A stretch of 35,860 nucleotides of DNA from an uncultured Sterolibacterium sp. Its GTDB lineage: Bacteria > Pseudomonadota > Gammaproteobacteria > Burkholderiales > Rhodocyclaceae. Position numbers and translations under genes: made by a program. This document shows positions 1-10,678 of the stretch, piece after piece (position 1 is the stretch's first letter; every line of letters starts with the position of its first letter). The DNA lies in contig CAIVDC010000138.1 of assembly GCA_903904605.1 (NCBI GenBank), positions 1 to 35,860 on the forward strand, in the 5' to 3' direction. The notes under the pieces are model-generated. The model was not told the origin of the DNA and searched no databases. It saw only the letters and a program-made list of their open reading frames with translations.

Positions 1-1917
<1,917 letters not shown>

Positions 1918-1934
1918 CCCTAGGAGCAGGCACC

Positions 1935-3236
1935 ATGTCACAGACCATAGAAGTCAAAGTGCCGGACATCGGGGATTTTCACGACGTGCCGGTAATCGAG
2001 CTGCTGGTTGCGCCCGGCGACAGCATCCAGGCGGAACAGGCCCTGGTCATGCTGGAGTCGGACAAGGCCACCCTGGAAGTGCCCTCGCCCGTCGCCGGCA
2101 TCGTAAAGGAAGTTCGCCTGAAGCTTGGCGACAAGGTCTCCGCCGGCACGCCGGTGCTGCTCCTGGAAACCGCCGACGCCACGATCCAGGCCACAGCCCG
2201 GCCCGCAGCTCCGCCGGCCCCTCCGCCGGCGCCGGCCTTGCCCGAGAAGATCGCGGCGCCTGCACCCGCGCCTGCACCCGCCCCGACCCCCGGTCCCGCC
2301 CCGACCGCCGAGCCCGGCGCCGAAACCGTCGCGGTCGGCAGCCATGCCAGCCCCTCGCTGCGCCGCTTCGCACGCCAACTCGGCGTCGACGTAGCCAGGG
2401 TCAGGGGCACGGGGCCCAAGGGCCGCATCCTCATGGAGGACGTGCAGAACTACGTCAAGTCCTTCCTTGCGGCGCCGCCCTCGCCCGCCCCCTCGGGCGG
2501 CGGCCTGGATCTGCCGCCCTGGCCCAGGATCGACTTCTCCAAGTTCGGTGCGGTCGAGAGCAAACCGCTCTCGCGCATCAAGAAGATCTCCGGCGCCAAT
2601 CTCCACCGCAACTGGGTGATGATCCCGCATGTCACCCAGTTCGACGAGGCCGACATCACCGAACTCGAAGCCTTCCGCGTCGACGTGAACAGGGACGGCG
2701 AGAAGTCCGGCGTCAAGCTCACCATGCTCGCTTTCCTGATCAAGGCGGTGGTCGCAGCGCTGAAAACCTATCCCGATTTCAATGCCTCGCTCGATGGCGA
2801 TAACCTCGTCCTGAAGCAATACCTGCACATCGGCTTCGCCGCCGACACGCCCAACGGCCTGGTCGTTCCGGTGATCCGCGACGCGGACCGGAAGGGCCTG
2901 CTGGAGATCGCCCGGGACATGGCGGAACTGTCCAAGAAAGCGCGCGAAGGCAAGCTGACCCTGGCCGAGATGCAGGGTGGCTGCTTCTCGATTTCCTCGC
3001 TGGGCGGCATCGGCGGCACCGCCTTCACGCCGATCATCAATGCGCCGGAAGTGGCGATCCTCGGCGTCTCGAAGAGCGAAATCAAACCGAAATGGGACGG
3101 CAAGGCATTCGCCCCGCGCCTGATCCTGCCGCTCTCGCTCTCCTACGACCACCGCGTCATCGACGGCGCCTCGGCGGCGCGTTTCACCGCCCTGCTCGGC
3201 CGATTGCTCGCCGACATGCGCAGGACGATGCTATGA
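1935..3236 (+). CDS. aceF: Dihydrolipoamide acetyltransferase (PDH E2)
   Basis: Core acyltransferase of the pyruvate dehydrogenase complex, moving acetyl groups from lipoyl-lysine to CoA. The 433-residue product has one N-terminal lipoyl domain (about 1-80, lipoyl lysine K44 in ESDKA), an Ala/Pro-rich swinging linker (about 85-135), a peripheral subunit-binding domain (about 140-178, SPSLRRFARQLGVD) and the catalytic domain (about 210-433) with the DHRVIDG motif and catalytic His406. A longer open frame runs back into aceE, but the ATG at 1935 is preceded by AGGAGCAGG and begins the conserved lipoyl domain. Its stop overlaps the lpdA start (ATGA), which suggests translational coupling. One lipoyl domain here plus one on E3 is a common betaproteobacterial arrangement. 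Confidence 0.96.
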   Translation: MSQTIEVKVPDIGDFHDVPVIELLVAPGDSIQAEQALVMLESDKATLEVPSPVAGIVKEVRLKLGDKVSAGTPVLLLETADATIQATARPAAPPAPPPAPALPEKIAAPAPAPAPAPTPGPAPTAEPGAETVAVGSHASPSLRRFARQLGVDVARVRGTGPKGRILMEDVQNYVKSFLAAPPSPAPSGGGLDLPPWPRIDFSKFGAVESKPLSRIKKISGANLHRNWVMIPHVTQFDEADITELEAFRVDVNRDGEKSGVKLTMLAFLIKAVVAALKTYPDFNASLDGDNLVLKQYLHIGFAADTPNGLVVPVIRDADRKGLLEIARDMAELSKKAREGKLTLAEMQGGCFSISSLGGIGGTAFTPIINAPEVAILGVSKSEIKPKWDGKAFAPRLILPLSLSYDHRVIDGASAARFTALLGRLLADMRRTML

Positions 3237-4996
3237 GTCAATCGATCGAAGTGAAGGTGCCGGACATCGGCGATTTCCACGACGTGCCGGTGATCGAGGT
3301 ACACGTCAAGGCCGGCGACACGATCGCCGCCGAGGCGGCGCTGCTCACCCTGGAGTCCGACAAGGCCGCGCTGGAAGTGCCCTCGCCTGCCGCGGGCATC
3401 GTCAAGGAAGTGCGGGTGAAACTCGGCGACAGGGTCTCGCAAGGCAGCCCGATCCTGCTCCTGGAAACCGCAGACTCGGCGCCTGTTTCGCGCCCGGCAG
3501 CGACTGCGGCCCTACCGGATGCAGCAGCGTCGCCGCAGGCCGGTCCCGACACGGCCGCGCCGCAAGCCGCCAGCGATCGGCTGTCCGCCGACCTGGAATG
3601 CCGGTTGCTGGTGCTCGGTGCTGGGCCCGGCGGCTACTCGGCCGCCTTCCGCGCCGCCGACCTGGGGCTTACGACGATTCTGGTCGAGCGCTACGCCACC
3701 CTGGGCGGCGTCTGCCTCAACGTCGGCTGCATTCCCTCGAAGGCCCTGCTGCATGTTGCCGCAGTGATGGAGGAGGCGGCGCAATTCTCCGAACTGGGCG
3801 TCGCCTTCGCCGCGCCGCAAGTCGATCTGGCCAAGCTCGCCGCGCACAAGTCTGCTGTCGTGGCCAAGCTGACCGGCGGCCTGGCCGCCATGGCCAAGAA
3901 GCGCAAGGTCGAGGTGATCAAAGGCGTCGGCCGTTTCGTCGGGCCGAATCTACTGGCGGTCGAGACCGCCGCCGGCATCAAGACCATCCGGTTCGAAAAT
4001 GCCATCGTCGCGGCAGGCAGCCAGTCGGTGACGCTGCCCTTCGTTCCCGACGACCCGCGCATCGTTGACTCAACCGGGGCGCTGGAACTGCGCACCGTCC
4101 CCAAGCACCTCCTGGTGATCGGCGGCGGCATCATCGGCCTGGAAATGGCCACGGTGTATTCGGCGCTGGGCAGCCGGATCAGCGTCGTGGAAATGCAGGA
4201 CGGCCTGATGCCGGGCGCGGACCGCGACCTCGTCAAAGTGTTCGAGAAGCGCAACAGGCAGCGCTTCGACAAGGTGATGCTGAATACCCGCGTCACCAGT
4301 GTCGAAGCGCAGCCTGCAGGCTTGAAAGTCAGCTTCGCCGGCGAAGGCGCGCCGGAGCCGCAGCTCTATGACATGATCCTGGTCGCGGTCGGGCGCACGC
4401 CCAACGGCGCGAAACTCGATCTCGACAAGGCCGGCGTCGCCGTCGACGCCCGCGGCTTCATCCCCGTCGACCGGCAGATGCGGACCAACGTGGCGCATAT
4501 CTTCGCCATCGGCGACGTCGTCGGGCAACCGATGCTGGCGCACAAGGCGGTGCATGAAGGCCATGTCGCCGCCGAGGCGGCCTTTGGAGCGAAGTCCTTC
4601 TTCGACGCCAAGGTGATTCCGTCGGTGGCCTACACCGATCCGGAGATCGCCTGGGTAGGCGTGACCGAGGACCAGGCGAAGGCGCAGGGCATCGCCTTCG
4701 AGAAGGGATTGTTCCCCTGGGCCGCATCGGGGCGAGCCATCGCCAACGGCGCCGACTACGGTTTCACCAAGCTGCTCTTCGACCGCGACAGCCATCGCAT
4801 CATCGGCGGCGCCATCGTCGGCCCCCATGCCGGTGACCTGATCGGCGAAGTGGCGCTGGCCATCGAGATGGGCGCGGACAGCGTGGACATCGGCAAGACC
4901 ATACACCCGCATCCGACTCTGGGCGAATCGATCGGCATGGCCGCCGAAGCCTTCGAGGGCCATTGCACGGACCTCCCGCCGATGAGGAAGAAATAG
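3233..4996 (+). CDS. lpdA: Dihydrolipoamide dehydrogenase (E3) with N-terminal lipoyl domain
   Basis: FAD/NAD flavoprotein that reoxidises dihydrolipoamide in the PDH complex. The 587-residue product is about 110 residues longer than classical E3 because it begins with a lipoyl domain (1-80, K44 in ESDKA) and an Ala/Pro linker. The flavoprotein part starts near 120: FAD-binding GAGPGG at 129-134, redox-active disulfide GGVCLNVGC (Cys161/Cys166), NAD-binding GGGIIGLE, and the C-terminal interface motif HPHPT with probable catalytic His560. The start ATG overlaps the aceF stop by four bases. The lipoyl domain is about 79% identical to that of the adjacent aceF (64 of 81 residues by eye). Lipoylated E3 proteins are known in Neisseria and several betaproteobacteria. 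Confidence 0.96.
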   Translation: MSQSIEVKVPDIGDFHDVPVIEVHVKAGDTIAAEAALLTLESDKAALEVPSPAAGIVKEVRVKLGDRVSQGSPILLLETADSAPVSRPAATAALPDAAASPQAGPDTAAPQAASDRLSADLECRLLVLGAGPGGYSAAFRAADLGLTTILVERYATLGGVCLNVGCIPSKALLHVAAVMEEAAQFSELGVAFAAPQVDLAKLAAHKSAVVAKLTGGLAAMAKKRKVEVIKGVGRFVGPNLLAVETAAGIKTIRFENAIVAAGSQSVTLPFVPDDPRIVDSTGALELRTVPKHLLVIGGGIIGLEMATVYSALGSRISVVEMQDGLMPGADRDLVKVFEKRNRQRFDKVMLNTRVTSVEAQPAGLKVSFAGEGAPEPQLYDMILVAVGRTPNGAKLDLDKAGVAVDARGFIPVDRQMRTNVAHIFAIGDVVGQPMLAHKAVHEGHVAAEAAFGAKSFFDAKVIPSVAYTDPEIAWVGVTEDQAKAQGIAFEKGLFPWAASGRAIANGADYGFTKLLFDRDSHRIIGGAIVGPHAGDLIGEVALAIEMGADSVDIGKTIHPHPTLGESIGMAAEAFEGHCTDLPPMRKK

Positions 4997-5003
4997 CATT
5001 CCC

Positions 5004-5030
5004 CCGCCCCCTTCCCGAGGAAGGGGGCGG
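5004..5030 (+). terminator. Perfect 12-bp hairpin after lpdA
   Basis: CCGCCCCCTTCC (5004-5015) and GGAAGGGGGCGG (5019-5030) are exact inverse complements around a 3-base loop (CGA), beginning 7 bases after the lpdA stop. No U-tract follows, so it may be a rho-assisted terminator, an mRNA 3' stabiliser or a copy of a dispersed intergenic repeat. A related CCCCCTTCC hairpin follows phoU. Confidence 0.6.
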
Positions 5031-5105
5031 CGGAGCTTCGTCCCTTTGGGGCTCCTTGTCTTACGCTGGCCCCGCCTTGGGGCGACCCGGCGGCGGGGCC
5101 GGTTC

Positions 5106-5114
5106 TGCTATAGT
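5106..5114 (+). promoter_or_regulatory. Possible extended -10 promoter element before rpiA
   Basis: TGCTATAGT fits the extended -10 pattern TGnTATAnT. The predicted start point would lie almost at the rpiA ATG (5122), so either the message is nearly leaderless or translation starts at the in-frame ATG at 5131. There is no clear -35. A near copy (TGCTAGAGT, 5834-5842) precedes phoU. This is pattern matching only. Confidence 0.3.
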
Positions 5115-5121
5115 CAACGCA

Positions 5122-5829
5122 ATGAATGCGATGACCCAGGACCAACAGAAGCAGGCGGTGGCCCGCGCGGCGCGCGACTTTGTCGCGGCCAAAATTGCCG
5201 CTGGCGCCGTCGTCGGCGTCGGCACGGGCTCGACCGCGAACTTCTTCATCGATGAACTGGCGACGATCAAGGAACGCCTCGCCGGCTGCGTCGCCAGTTC
5301 CGAAGCGACCCGGATGCGGCTGGAAGGCCATGGCATCCGCGTCTTCGACCTCAACGACGTCGCTGAGCTGCCGATTTATGTCGATGGCGCCGACGAGATC
5401 GACGCCGGCCTGATGATGATCAAGGGCGGCGGCGGTGCGCTGACCCGGGAAAAGATCGTCGCGGCGGTGGCAGGAACTTTCGTCTGTGTCTGCGACCAGA
5501 GCAAGCTCGTCGACACCCTCGGCAGGTTCCCGCTGCCGGTTGAGGTCATACCGATGGCGCGCGCCTATGTCAGCCGGGAGCTGTCCCGGCTGGGAGGACA
5601 GCCCAGGCTGCGCGAAGGCTTCGTCACCGACAACGGCAATATCATCCTTGACCTCCACGGCCTCTCCATCGCCGACCCGGTGACTTTGGAGACACGCATC
5701 AACCAGATCGTCGGCGTCGTCACCAGCGGCCTGTTCGCGCGCCGCGGCGCCGATCTGCTGCTGCTCGCCACGTCCCGGGGCGTCGAAACCATCAACCGGC
5801 GCAGCGAGGCTGCAACAATCCCGTCATGA
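5122..5829 (+). CDS. rpiA: Ribose-5-phosphate isomerase A
   Basis: Interconverts ribose 5-phosphate and ribulose 5-phosphate in the cytosol, in the pentose phosphate pathway and the regeneration phase of the Calvin cycle. The 235-residue product has the three RpiA signatures: phosphate-binding [11 protein letters not shown] near the N-terminus, the active-site DGADEID, and [11 protein letters not shown] with the catalytic lysine region. The length is close to the 219 residues of E. coli RpiA. The ATG at 5122 is chosen because the longer open frame would run into the hairpin behind lpdA; an ATG nine bases further in is equally possible. The cbb cluster 8 kb away makes a role in ribulose-phosphate supply plausible, but linkage to it is loose. 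Confidence 0.95.
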   Translation: MNAMTQDQQKQAVARAARDFVAAKIAAGAVVGVGTGSTANFFIDELATIKERLAGCVASSEATRMRLEGHGIRVFDLNDVAELPIYVDGADEIDAGLMMIKGGGGALTREKIVAAVAGTFVCVCDQSKLVDTLGRFPLPVEVIPMARAYVSRELSRLGGQPRLREGFVTDNGNIILDLHGLSIADPVTLETRINQIVGVVTSGLFARRGADLLLLATSRGVETINRRSEAATIPS

Positions 5830-5833
5830 TGAT

Positions 5834-5842
5834 CTGCTAGAG
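5834..5842 (+). promoter_or_regulatory. Possible extended -10 promoter element before phoU
   Basis: TGCTAGAGT lies just after the rpiA stop and about 32 bases before the phoU ATG, with GAAGGA as ribosome-binding site at 5861-5866. It resembles TGCTATAGT before rpiA. No Pho-box-like repeat is visible in this short gap. Weak evidence. Confidence 0.3.
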
Positions 5843-5874
5843 TCGCACCGCTGAACCTCCGAAGGAATTTTGCC

Positions 5875-6576
5875 ATGAGCCAGGACCACATCGTCAAGCA
5901 ATACGACACCGATCTCGAGAACATCCGCAGCCGCGTGCTGCAGATGGGCGGCCTGGTCGAGCAGCAGATCGTCAATGCCATGACAGGGCTGATCGAGGGC
6001 GACCAGCAACTGATCGAGCAAACCATCGATAACGACCATCAGGTCAATCGTCTCGAAGTCGAACTGGACGAGGCATGCACCCAGATCATCGCCCGGCGCC
6101 AGCCGACCGCCGTGGATCTGCGCATGGTGATGATGGTGATCAAGACCATCACCGACCTCGAACGCATCGGCGACGAGGCCAAGAAAATCGCCAAGGCGGC
6201 GAAGGCGATCCATGATGCGGGGGCCTCGCTCATGCCGCGCATCGACCTGCGTCACATCGCCGACGATGCCGTCGCCATGTTGCGCAAGGCGCTCGATGCC
6301 TACGCCCGCCTCGACCTCAATGCCGCCGCGCAGGTGGTGCGGCAGGATCAGGAAGTCGACGCCGAATTCAAGAGCATAATGCGCCAGCTGATCACTTTCA
6401 TGATGGAAGACCCGCGCACCATTTCGCGCTCGATAGACCTGATGTTCATCGCCAAGTCCATCGAGCGCATCGGCGACCATTCCAAGAATATTTCCGAATA
6501 CGTGGTCTACATGGCCAAGGGGCGCGATGTACGCCACATCGGCCTGGAGGCGATCGAGCGGGAAGTAGCCGGTTAG
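5875..6576 (+). CDS. phoU: Phosphate signalling regulator PhoU
   Basis: Cytoplasmic all-helical protein that links the phosphate transporter Pst to the PhoR/PhoB two-component system and also affects polyphosphate levels. The 233 residues contain two PhoU helical bundles (about 15-105 and 120-215), each with the metal-binding pattern: DLRMVMMVIKTITDLERIGDEA in the first (D...E/DRIGD type) and DLMFIAKSIERIGDHSKN in the second. GAAGGA sits 9 bases ahead of the ATG. It stands alone here with no pstSCAB or phoBR visible, unlike E. coli. The next gene, yggX, faces it, so transcription should end in the 6577-6663 gap. Confidence 0.95.
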   Translation: MSQDHIVKQYDTDLENIRSRVLQMGGLVEQQIVNAMTGLIEGDQQLIEQTIDNDHQVNRLEVELDEACTQIIARRQPTAVDLRMVMMVIKTITDLERIGDEAKKIAKAAKAIHDAGASLMPRIDLRHIADDAVAMLRKALDAYARLDLNAAAQVVRQDQEVDAEFKSIMRQLITFMMEDPRTISRSIDLMFIAKSIERIGDHSKNISEYVVYMAKGRDVRHIGLEAIEREVAG

Positions 6577-6593
6577 GAACTGCCATCCGCACC

Positions 6594-6641
6594 TGCCCCC
6601 TTCCATGGAATGGGGGGGGAAGGTTCGCCCGGCTCTGGGCG
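6594..6641. terminator. Hairpins in the convergent phoU/yggX gap
   Basis: The gap between two facing genes holds a near-palindrome centred on CCATGG (about 6603-6608): TTCCATGGAA flanked by C-runs and G-runs with one mismatch. It is followed by CGCCC/GGGCG (6626-6630 and 6637-6641). Being symmetric, it could end transcription from both sides. The CCCCCTTCC arm resembles the hairpin behind lpdA. Confidence 0.5.
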
Positions 6642-6663
6642 GCGCCTCGTTCCGACTGCCGCC

Positions 6664-6930
6664 TTAGACCGGCGTGAAGCCCGAGATCTTGTCGGCACCG
6701 TCGCCGAAGAAGTGTTTTGTCACCTGTTCGGCCAGGTACTTGCGGGCCTGGGGGTCGGCCAAGCTGAGGCGGTTCTCGTTGATCAGCATGGTTTGCTGCT
6801 TGACCCACTGCTGCCAGGCTTCCTTGGAAACGAGTTCATAAATCCGCCTGCCGAGTTCTCCCGGCATCGGCGGGAAATCGAGGCCTTCGGCCTCGCGGCC
6901 GAGCTTGATGCAATTGACCATGCGCGCCAT
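6664..6930 (-). CDS. yggX: Probable Fe(2+)-trafficking protein YggX
   Basis: Small cytosolic protein of the YggX family that protects iron-sulfur clusters from oxidative damage and is thought to handle labile Fe(II). The 88-residue product matches the family along its whole length: an N-terminal [13 protein letters not shown] with the conserved cysteine (Cys7), then [17 protein letters not shown], then the TMLINENRL block. The open frame extends upstream, but the ATG at 6930 is the normal family start (MARMVNC). It lies downstream of the diguanylate cyclase gene on the same strand (56-base gap) and may be co-transcribed. E. coli YggX is about 91 residues, so it is full length. Confidence 0.93.
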   Translation of the reverse strand: MARMVNCIKLGREAEGLDFPPMPGELGRRIYELVSKEAWQQWVKQQTMLINENRLSLADPQARKYLAEQVTKHFFGDGADKISGFTPV

Positions 6931-6986
6931 GTCGCTCCCTTTCCGGATATCGATGCGCCGATTGTAACGCGAATTGTCGCCTGCGA

Positions 6987-9032
6987 TCAGGACTCCCCGG
7001 CCCTCTGATAAACCCGCCAGCGATTCTTTCCGCCGCTCTTCGCCCGGTACATGGCGAGGTCGGCCCTGGCAATGAGCTGCTCCGCGCTGAGCGCATGCGT
7101 CGGACACATGGCGATGCCGAGACTGGCCGTGACCTGCACCTCGCGGCCGGAAAAAACGAAGCGCATCGCCTCGATACGCTCGCCGACACGCCGGGCAAGG
7201 CCTATCATGTCCGCCTCGGCGGTATCCGAAGCGAGTACCGCGAATTCGTCGCCGCCCAGGCGGAAGAACATTTCGTTGCGCCGGATGATGGCGCTGACTT
7301 CCCGCGCCAGAGTGATCAGCACCTGGTCGCCCGCCTGATGCCCGAACTCATCATTGATCGGCTTGAAGCCGTCCAGATCGATCGACAGGAGGCCGATCTG
7401 ACCATCGTGCCGTGCCGCCTCGGGCAGCATGCGCTCGATCTCCTCGAGGAAACGGCGCCGGTTGAAAAGATTGGTCAGCGGATCGCGCGTTGCGAGCTGG
7501 ATCAGCTGTTCCGCCGCCGCTTTCGCTTCGGTGACATCCTCGTAGGTCCAGACCCGTCCAGCCGGCACCAGGTTCGACATTTCGGAAATCACGCGGCCGT
7601 CCGCCAGCGCGATTTCGAAAGGGGCACTGGTCTCGCTGCTCGCCTCGACTTCCGCCAGATGCTGGAGGAAGGAGGCGTTGTCCAGGCGCAATCCGGCGCT
7701 CCGTTCGATCAGCACTTCCAGCTGCACGCCGGTCAGGTTCTCTTCCTCGGCGAAGCCCCAGATGCGCCGATAGGCCTTGTTGCAATAGATCACGCGCCGC
7801 CAGACATCGACGAACAAGGCGCCGCTGTGCAGCACATTGAGCAAGGCCACCAGCCTCGCCTGCTCGTCGTTGCTGCGCTGCAGATAGGTGCTGCTCAAGC
7901 CCTGGGCGCGGCGAAGTTGGGCGACCGTATCGAGCAGTCGCAGTTCGGCTTCCTTGCGCGCCTGGATTTCGTCAACGGAGACGCGCAGTCCCTGATAGCC
8001 GCCGTCCGCGCCATAGATCGCCTGCCAGTTGAGCGCGACCCAGATCGCCCCGCCGCCCTTGCGCATCAGGCGGATCTCGAAATTCTGGCCCTCGCCGCCT
8101 TTCAATGCGCTCGGCACCTGTTCCAGCAGTCGACGGCGGTCTTTCGTGTGGACCAGCAGATTTATCAGGTGTTCTGCCTGTAGGCATTCCTGCGGGGTAT
8201 AGCCGGTGAGGCGCTCGATCGACGGGTTCACCCAGATCAGACGCCCCTCCGGATCGAACCAGGCCTCGGCGCCGAAGGTGTAGTCGGCGATCGCGTGGAA
8301 TCTCGCTTCGCTCTTCTGCAGCGCCTCGACGCGTTCATCGAGGCTCGCCGACATTTCATTGAAGGCGCGCATCAGTTGGGCGATCTCGCCGTTGCCGGCA
8401 GGGGCCAGCCTGACCGGGGACTCGCCCCTGCGCAGCGCCGCCACGGCGCGCTGCAGACGGCGCAGATCTCGCGTCAGCCGGTGGCCGATCACGGTGAGCA
8501 GGATGACGCTGACGATAAAAGCCAGCCAGCCGATCAGAATGCTTTGAAGGAGCAGATCGCGGCGCGCCGCATACACGTAGTCGATGGGAATGCCGAAGTA
8601 CACCCGGCCGATCGTCAGGCTCCCGGCGCGCACCGGACTGACGCCATCGAAGCGGCGGACCCCCGCCGGCAGATCTTCGAAGCCGGAGTGGCTCGGCGGC
8701 AAATCCTCGGCGCCATCCCAGCCGGAACTGGCGCGGACGAGTCCTGTTTCGTCCTGCAGCACCAGATAGGCAAGGCCGCTGCCCCGCCGCAAGTCCTCTG
8801 CCAGAGCCGTCAATTTCGCGCCATCGCGCCGCGCCAGGGGTTCGGCCAGGGTGGCGCTGAACAGGCCCTGCAAACGAGCCAGGTAGCGATCCTCCTGCGT
8901 CAGCAGAATCCGTTCGAGCAGGCGTGCGCAGTTGCCCCCGATGGCCAGCAGCACGACGATCAGCACCGCGCTGCTAGCCAACACCAGACGGAAGCGCAGC
9001 GACTGAAACACGGTACGCAGAGTATCGAGCAT
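6987..9032 (-). CDS. Membrane-bound diguanylate cyclase with HAMP and two PAS domains
   Basis: Predicted inner-membrane sensor making cyclic di-GMP. Order in the 681 residues: TM1 (about 16-36), a periplasmic sensor region of about 130 residues, TM2 (around [20 protein letters not shown]), a HAMP linker, PAS/PAC ([13 protein letters not shown] onward), a second PAS ([14 protein letters not shown]), and a C-terminal GGDEF domain with an intact GGDEF at 593-597. The usual product-inhibition I-site RxxD reads RRNE (584-587), so feedback inhibition may be weaker. No EAL domain is present. The ATG at 9032 is preferred because it places TM1 normally; a 27-residue extension exists upstream. A Pho-box-like sequence lies about 160 bases upstream. 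Its input signal cannot be told from sequence. Confidence 0.88.
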   Translation of the reverse strand: MLDTLRTVFQSLRFRLVLASSAVLIVVLLAIGGNCARLLERILLTQEDRYLARLQGLFSATLAEPLARRDGAKLTALAEDLRRGSGLAYLVLQDETGLVRASSGWDGAEDLPPSHSGFEDLPAGVRRFDGVSPVRAGSLTIGRVYFGIPIDYVYAARRDLLLQSILIGWLAFIVSVILLTVIGHRLTRDLRRLQRAVAALRRGESPVRLAPAGNGEIAQLMRAFNEMSASLDERVEALQKSEARFHAIADYTFGAEAWFDPEGRLIWVNPSIERLTGYTPQECLQAEHLINLLVHTKDRRRLLEQVPSALKGGEGQNFEIRLMRKGGGAIWVALNWQAIYGADGGYQGLRVSVDEIQARKEAELRLLDTVAQLRRAQGLSSTYLQRSNDEQARLVALLNVLHSGALFVDVWRRVIYCNKAYRRIWGFAEEENLTGVQLEVLIERSAGLRLDNASFLQHLAEVEASSETSAPFEIALADGRVISEMSNLVPAGRVWTYEDVTEAKAAAEQLIQLATRDPLTNLFNRRRFLEEIERMLPEAARHDGQIGLLSIDLDGFKPINDEFGHQAGDQVLITLAREVSAIIRRNEMFFRLGGDEFAVLASDTAEADMIGLARRVGERIEAMRFVFSGREVQVTASLGIAMCPTHALSAEQLIARADLAMYRAKSGGKNRWRVYQRAGES

Positions 9033-9304
9033 GGTGCCGGCCTGTCGCGGCTGCCGACCGGTCAGAGGCCGGACGCCGGACGGACGGCCACCATGCCGCG
9101 GTGCCCGAAGCAAATCCGGAATGAAGCTGCTTGCCGGTTGGTTTGACCAGTCATATCGCCCCCGCTTGACCGCTTAGATGCGCCCATTGTGCGACATTTT
9201 TATGACATTTGGGAACTTATCGGCCTTTCAACGGCAGCCGGAAACCGACAGGGGCGGCGAACGATGCAGTGGGCCGAGGCGGGGCGTGCGACCGCCCGAG
9301 GCAG
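9033..9304. other. Intergenic region upstream of the diguanylate cyclase gene
   Basis: About 270 bases with no convincing gene. It contains the candidate Pho box (9191-9208), a locally AT-rich patch around 9185-9222 that would suit a promoter, and the end of argA beyond it. Open frames here lack family features and look like by-products of the high GC content. Confidence 0.6.
9191..9208 (-). promoter_or_regulatory. Candidate Pho box upstream of the diguanylate cyclase
   Basis: On the minus strand this reads ATGTCATAAAAATGTCGC. The PhoB box is two CTGTCAT-type 7-mers separated by an A/T-rich 4-mer; by eye 15 of 18 positions agree. It is oriented toward the cyclase start at 9032, 158 bases away. 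PhoB boxes usually lie closer to the start codon, and one 18-bp hit can be chance, though this stretch is AT-rich for the neighbourhood. Confidence 0.4.
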
Positions 9305-10645
9305 CTAGAGCGCTTTGGCCAGGACCTTCGAGCGGCGTTGATAGTTGTAGAGCTCCCGCTTGGCTTCGGGCAGCTCCGCGACGCTGGTCTCGGAGAAGCC
9401 GCGCTCGATGAACCAGTGCGCGGTGCGCGTGGTCAGCACGAACAGACGCTTCAGCTTCTGCTTCTTCGCCCGTGCCTCGATATGCCTCATCAGCTGGTCG
9501 CCGTAGCCGCTGCGACGATATTCCGGCATCACGGCAAGGCAGGCCATCTCCGCCGCCTGTTCCCGGCCGAAGGGATAGAGCGCGGCGCAGCCGACGATGA
9601 CGCCATCGTGATCGAGGACCGAGAAACGGCCGATCTCCATCTCGATGCGCTCGCGGCCGCGCTTGACCAGGGTCCCGTCGGTCTCGAGCGGGCCGATCAG
9701 GGCCAGCACCGAGCCGACGTCGTCGACCGCGGCCTCGCGCAGGCGCGCCAGCGGCGCCTGGGTCATCACCGTGCCGACGCCGGCGCGCGTGAAGAACTCC
9801 ATGAGCATGGCGCCGTCGGCCCGGCTGTCGATGAAATGCACGCGGCCGACGCCGCCGCGGCAGGCGCGCAAGGCGCCGGGCAGCACCCGGGCCAGTTCCG
9901 GGGCCTGCTTGGTCCGGCGGCTGAGCAAACCATCGGCCTCGTCTGCGGTGATCGCCTCGATCAGCCCGCCCTGCTTGTTCACCAGGCCCGGCGCGCCGCA
10001 AAGGAAGATCAGCTTGTCCGCCTTCAGGGAGACGGCGACCGCCTCGGCCACCTCTTCCCAGGCCAGGTTGAAGATCTCGCCGGTGGGCGAGACGCCGAGC
10101 GGGGTGATCAGCACCACGTTCTGCTGGTCGAGATCGGCGCGGATCTCCTCCGCATTGATCTTGCGCACGGCGCCGGTGTATTGATAATCGACGCCGCCGA
10201 CCACGCCGACCGGCTTCGCCGTGATGAAATTGCCGCCGGTGACGCGCATCCAGGCGCCGGCCATCGGCGTGTTGGGCAAGCCCTGGGAGAGCAGCGCCTC
10301 GATCTCGATGCGGGTCACGCCCATCGCGCTCTTGACGCACTCCAGGGACGGCGCATCGGTCACCCGCAGGCCCCTGTGGAAACGAGGCTTCAGGCCGCGC
10401 CGGTGCAATTCGGCATCGATCTGCGGCCGCGCGCCATGCACCAGCACCAGGCGGATACCGAGGCTCTCGAGGAGGTTGAAATCCTGCGCCAGGGCCTGGG
10501 CGCTGTCGGGCCCGCTTTCCAGCACCTCGCCGCCGAAGGCGATGACAAAGGTGCGGCCGCGAAAGGCGTAGATGTAGGGCGCGGCCTGGCGCACCCAGGC
10601 CACCAGTCCTGCACCTACGTCGGACAATTCCCCCTGTGCCGCCAT
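9305..10645 (-). CDS. argA: N-acetylglutamate synthase (amino-acid kinase + GNAT)
   Basis: First step of arginine synthesis: acetyl-CoA + glutamate to N-acetylglutamate. The 446 residues match classical ArgA: an N-terminal amino-acid-kinase-like domain (about 20-290; FVIAFGGEVL and LVLVHGARPQID), which in this family binds arginine for feedback inhibition, and a C-terminal GNAT acetyltransferase domain (about 300-440) with the acetyl-CoA loop MPEYRRSGYGDQLM. The length agrees with the 443 residues of E. coli ArgA. The ATG at 10645 gives the usual N-terminus. It is 33 bases downstream of pap on the same strand, without functional connection. No arginine genes flank it, as is usual for argA. 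Confidence 0.95.
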   Translation of the reverse strand: MAAQGELSDVGAGLVAWVRQAAPYIYAFRGRTFVIAFGGEVLESGPDSAQALAQDFNLLESLGIRLVLVHGARPQIDAELHRRGLKPRFHRGLRVTDAPSLECVKSAMGVTRIEIEALLSQGLPNTPMAGAWMRVTGGNFITAKPVGVVGGVDYQYTGAVRKINAEEIRADLDQQNVVLITPLGVSPTGEIFNLAWEEVAEAVAVSLKADKLIFLCGAPGLVNKQGGLIEAITADEADGLLSRRTKQAPELARVLPGALRACRGGVGRVHFIDSRADGAMLMEFFTRAGVGTVMTQAPLARLREAAVDDVGSVLALIGPLETDGTLVKRGRERIEMEIGRFSVLDHDGVIVGCAALYPFGREQAAEMACLAVMPEYRRSGYGDQLMRHIEARAKKQKLKRLFVLTTRTAHWFIERGFSETSVAELPEAKRELYNYQRRSKVLAKAL

Positions 10646-10678
10646 GCCGTTTCCCTTGTCAATGTTGCCGCAATCTTA

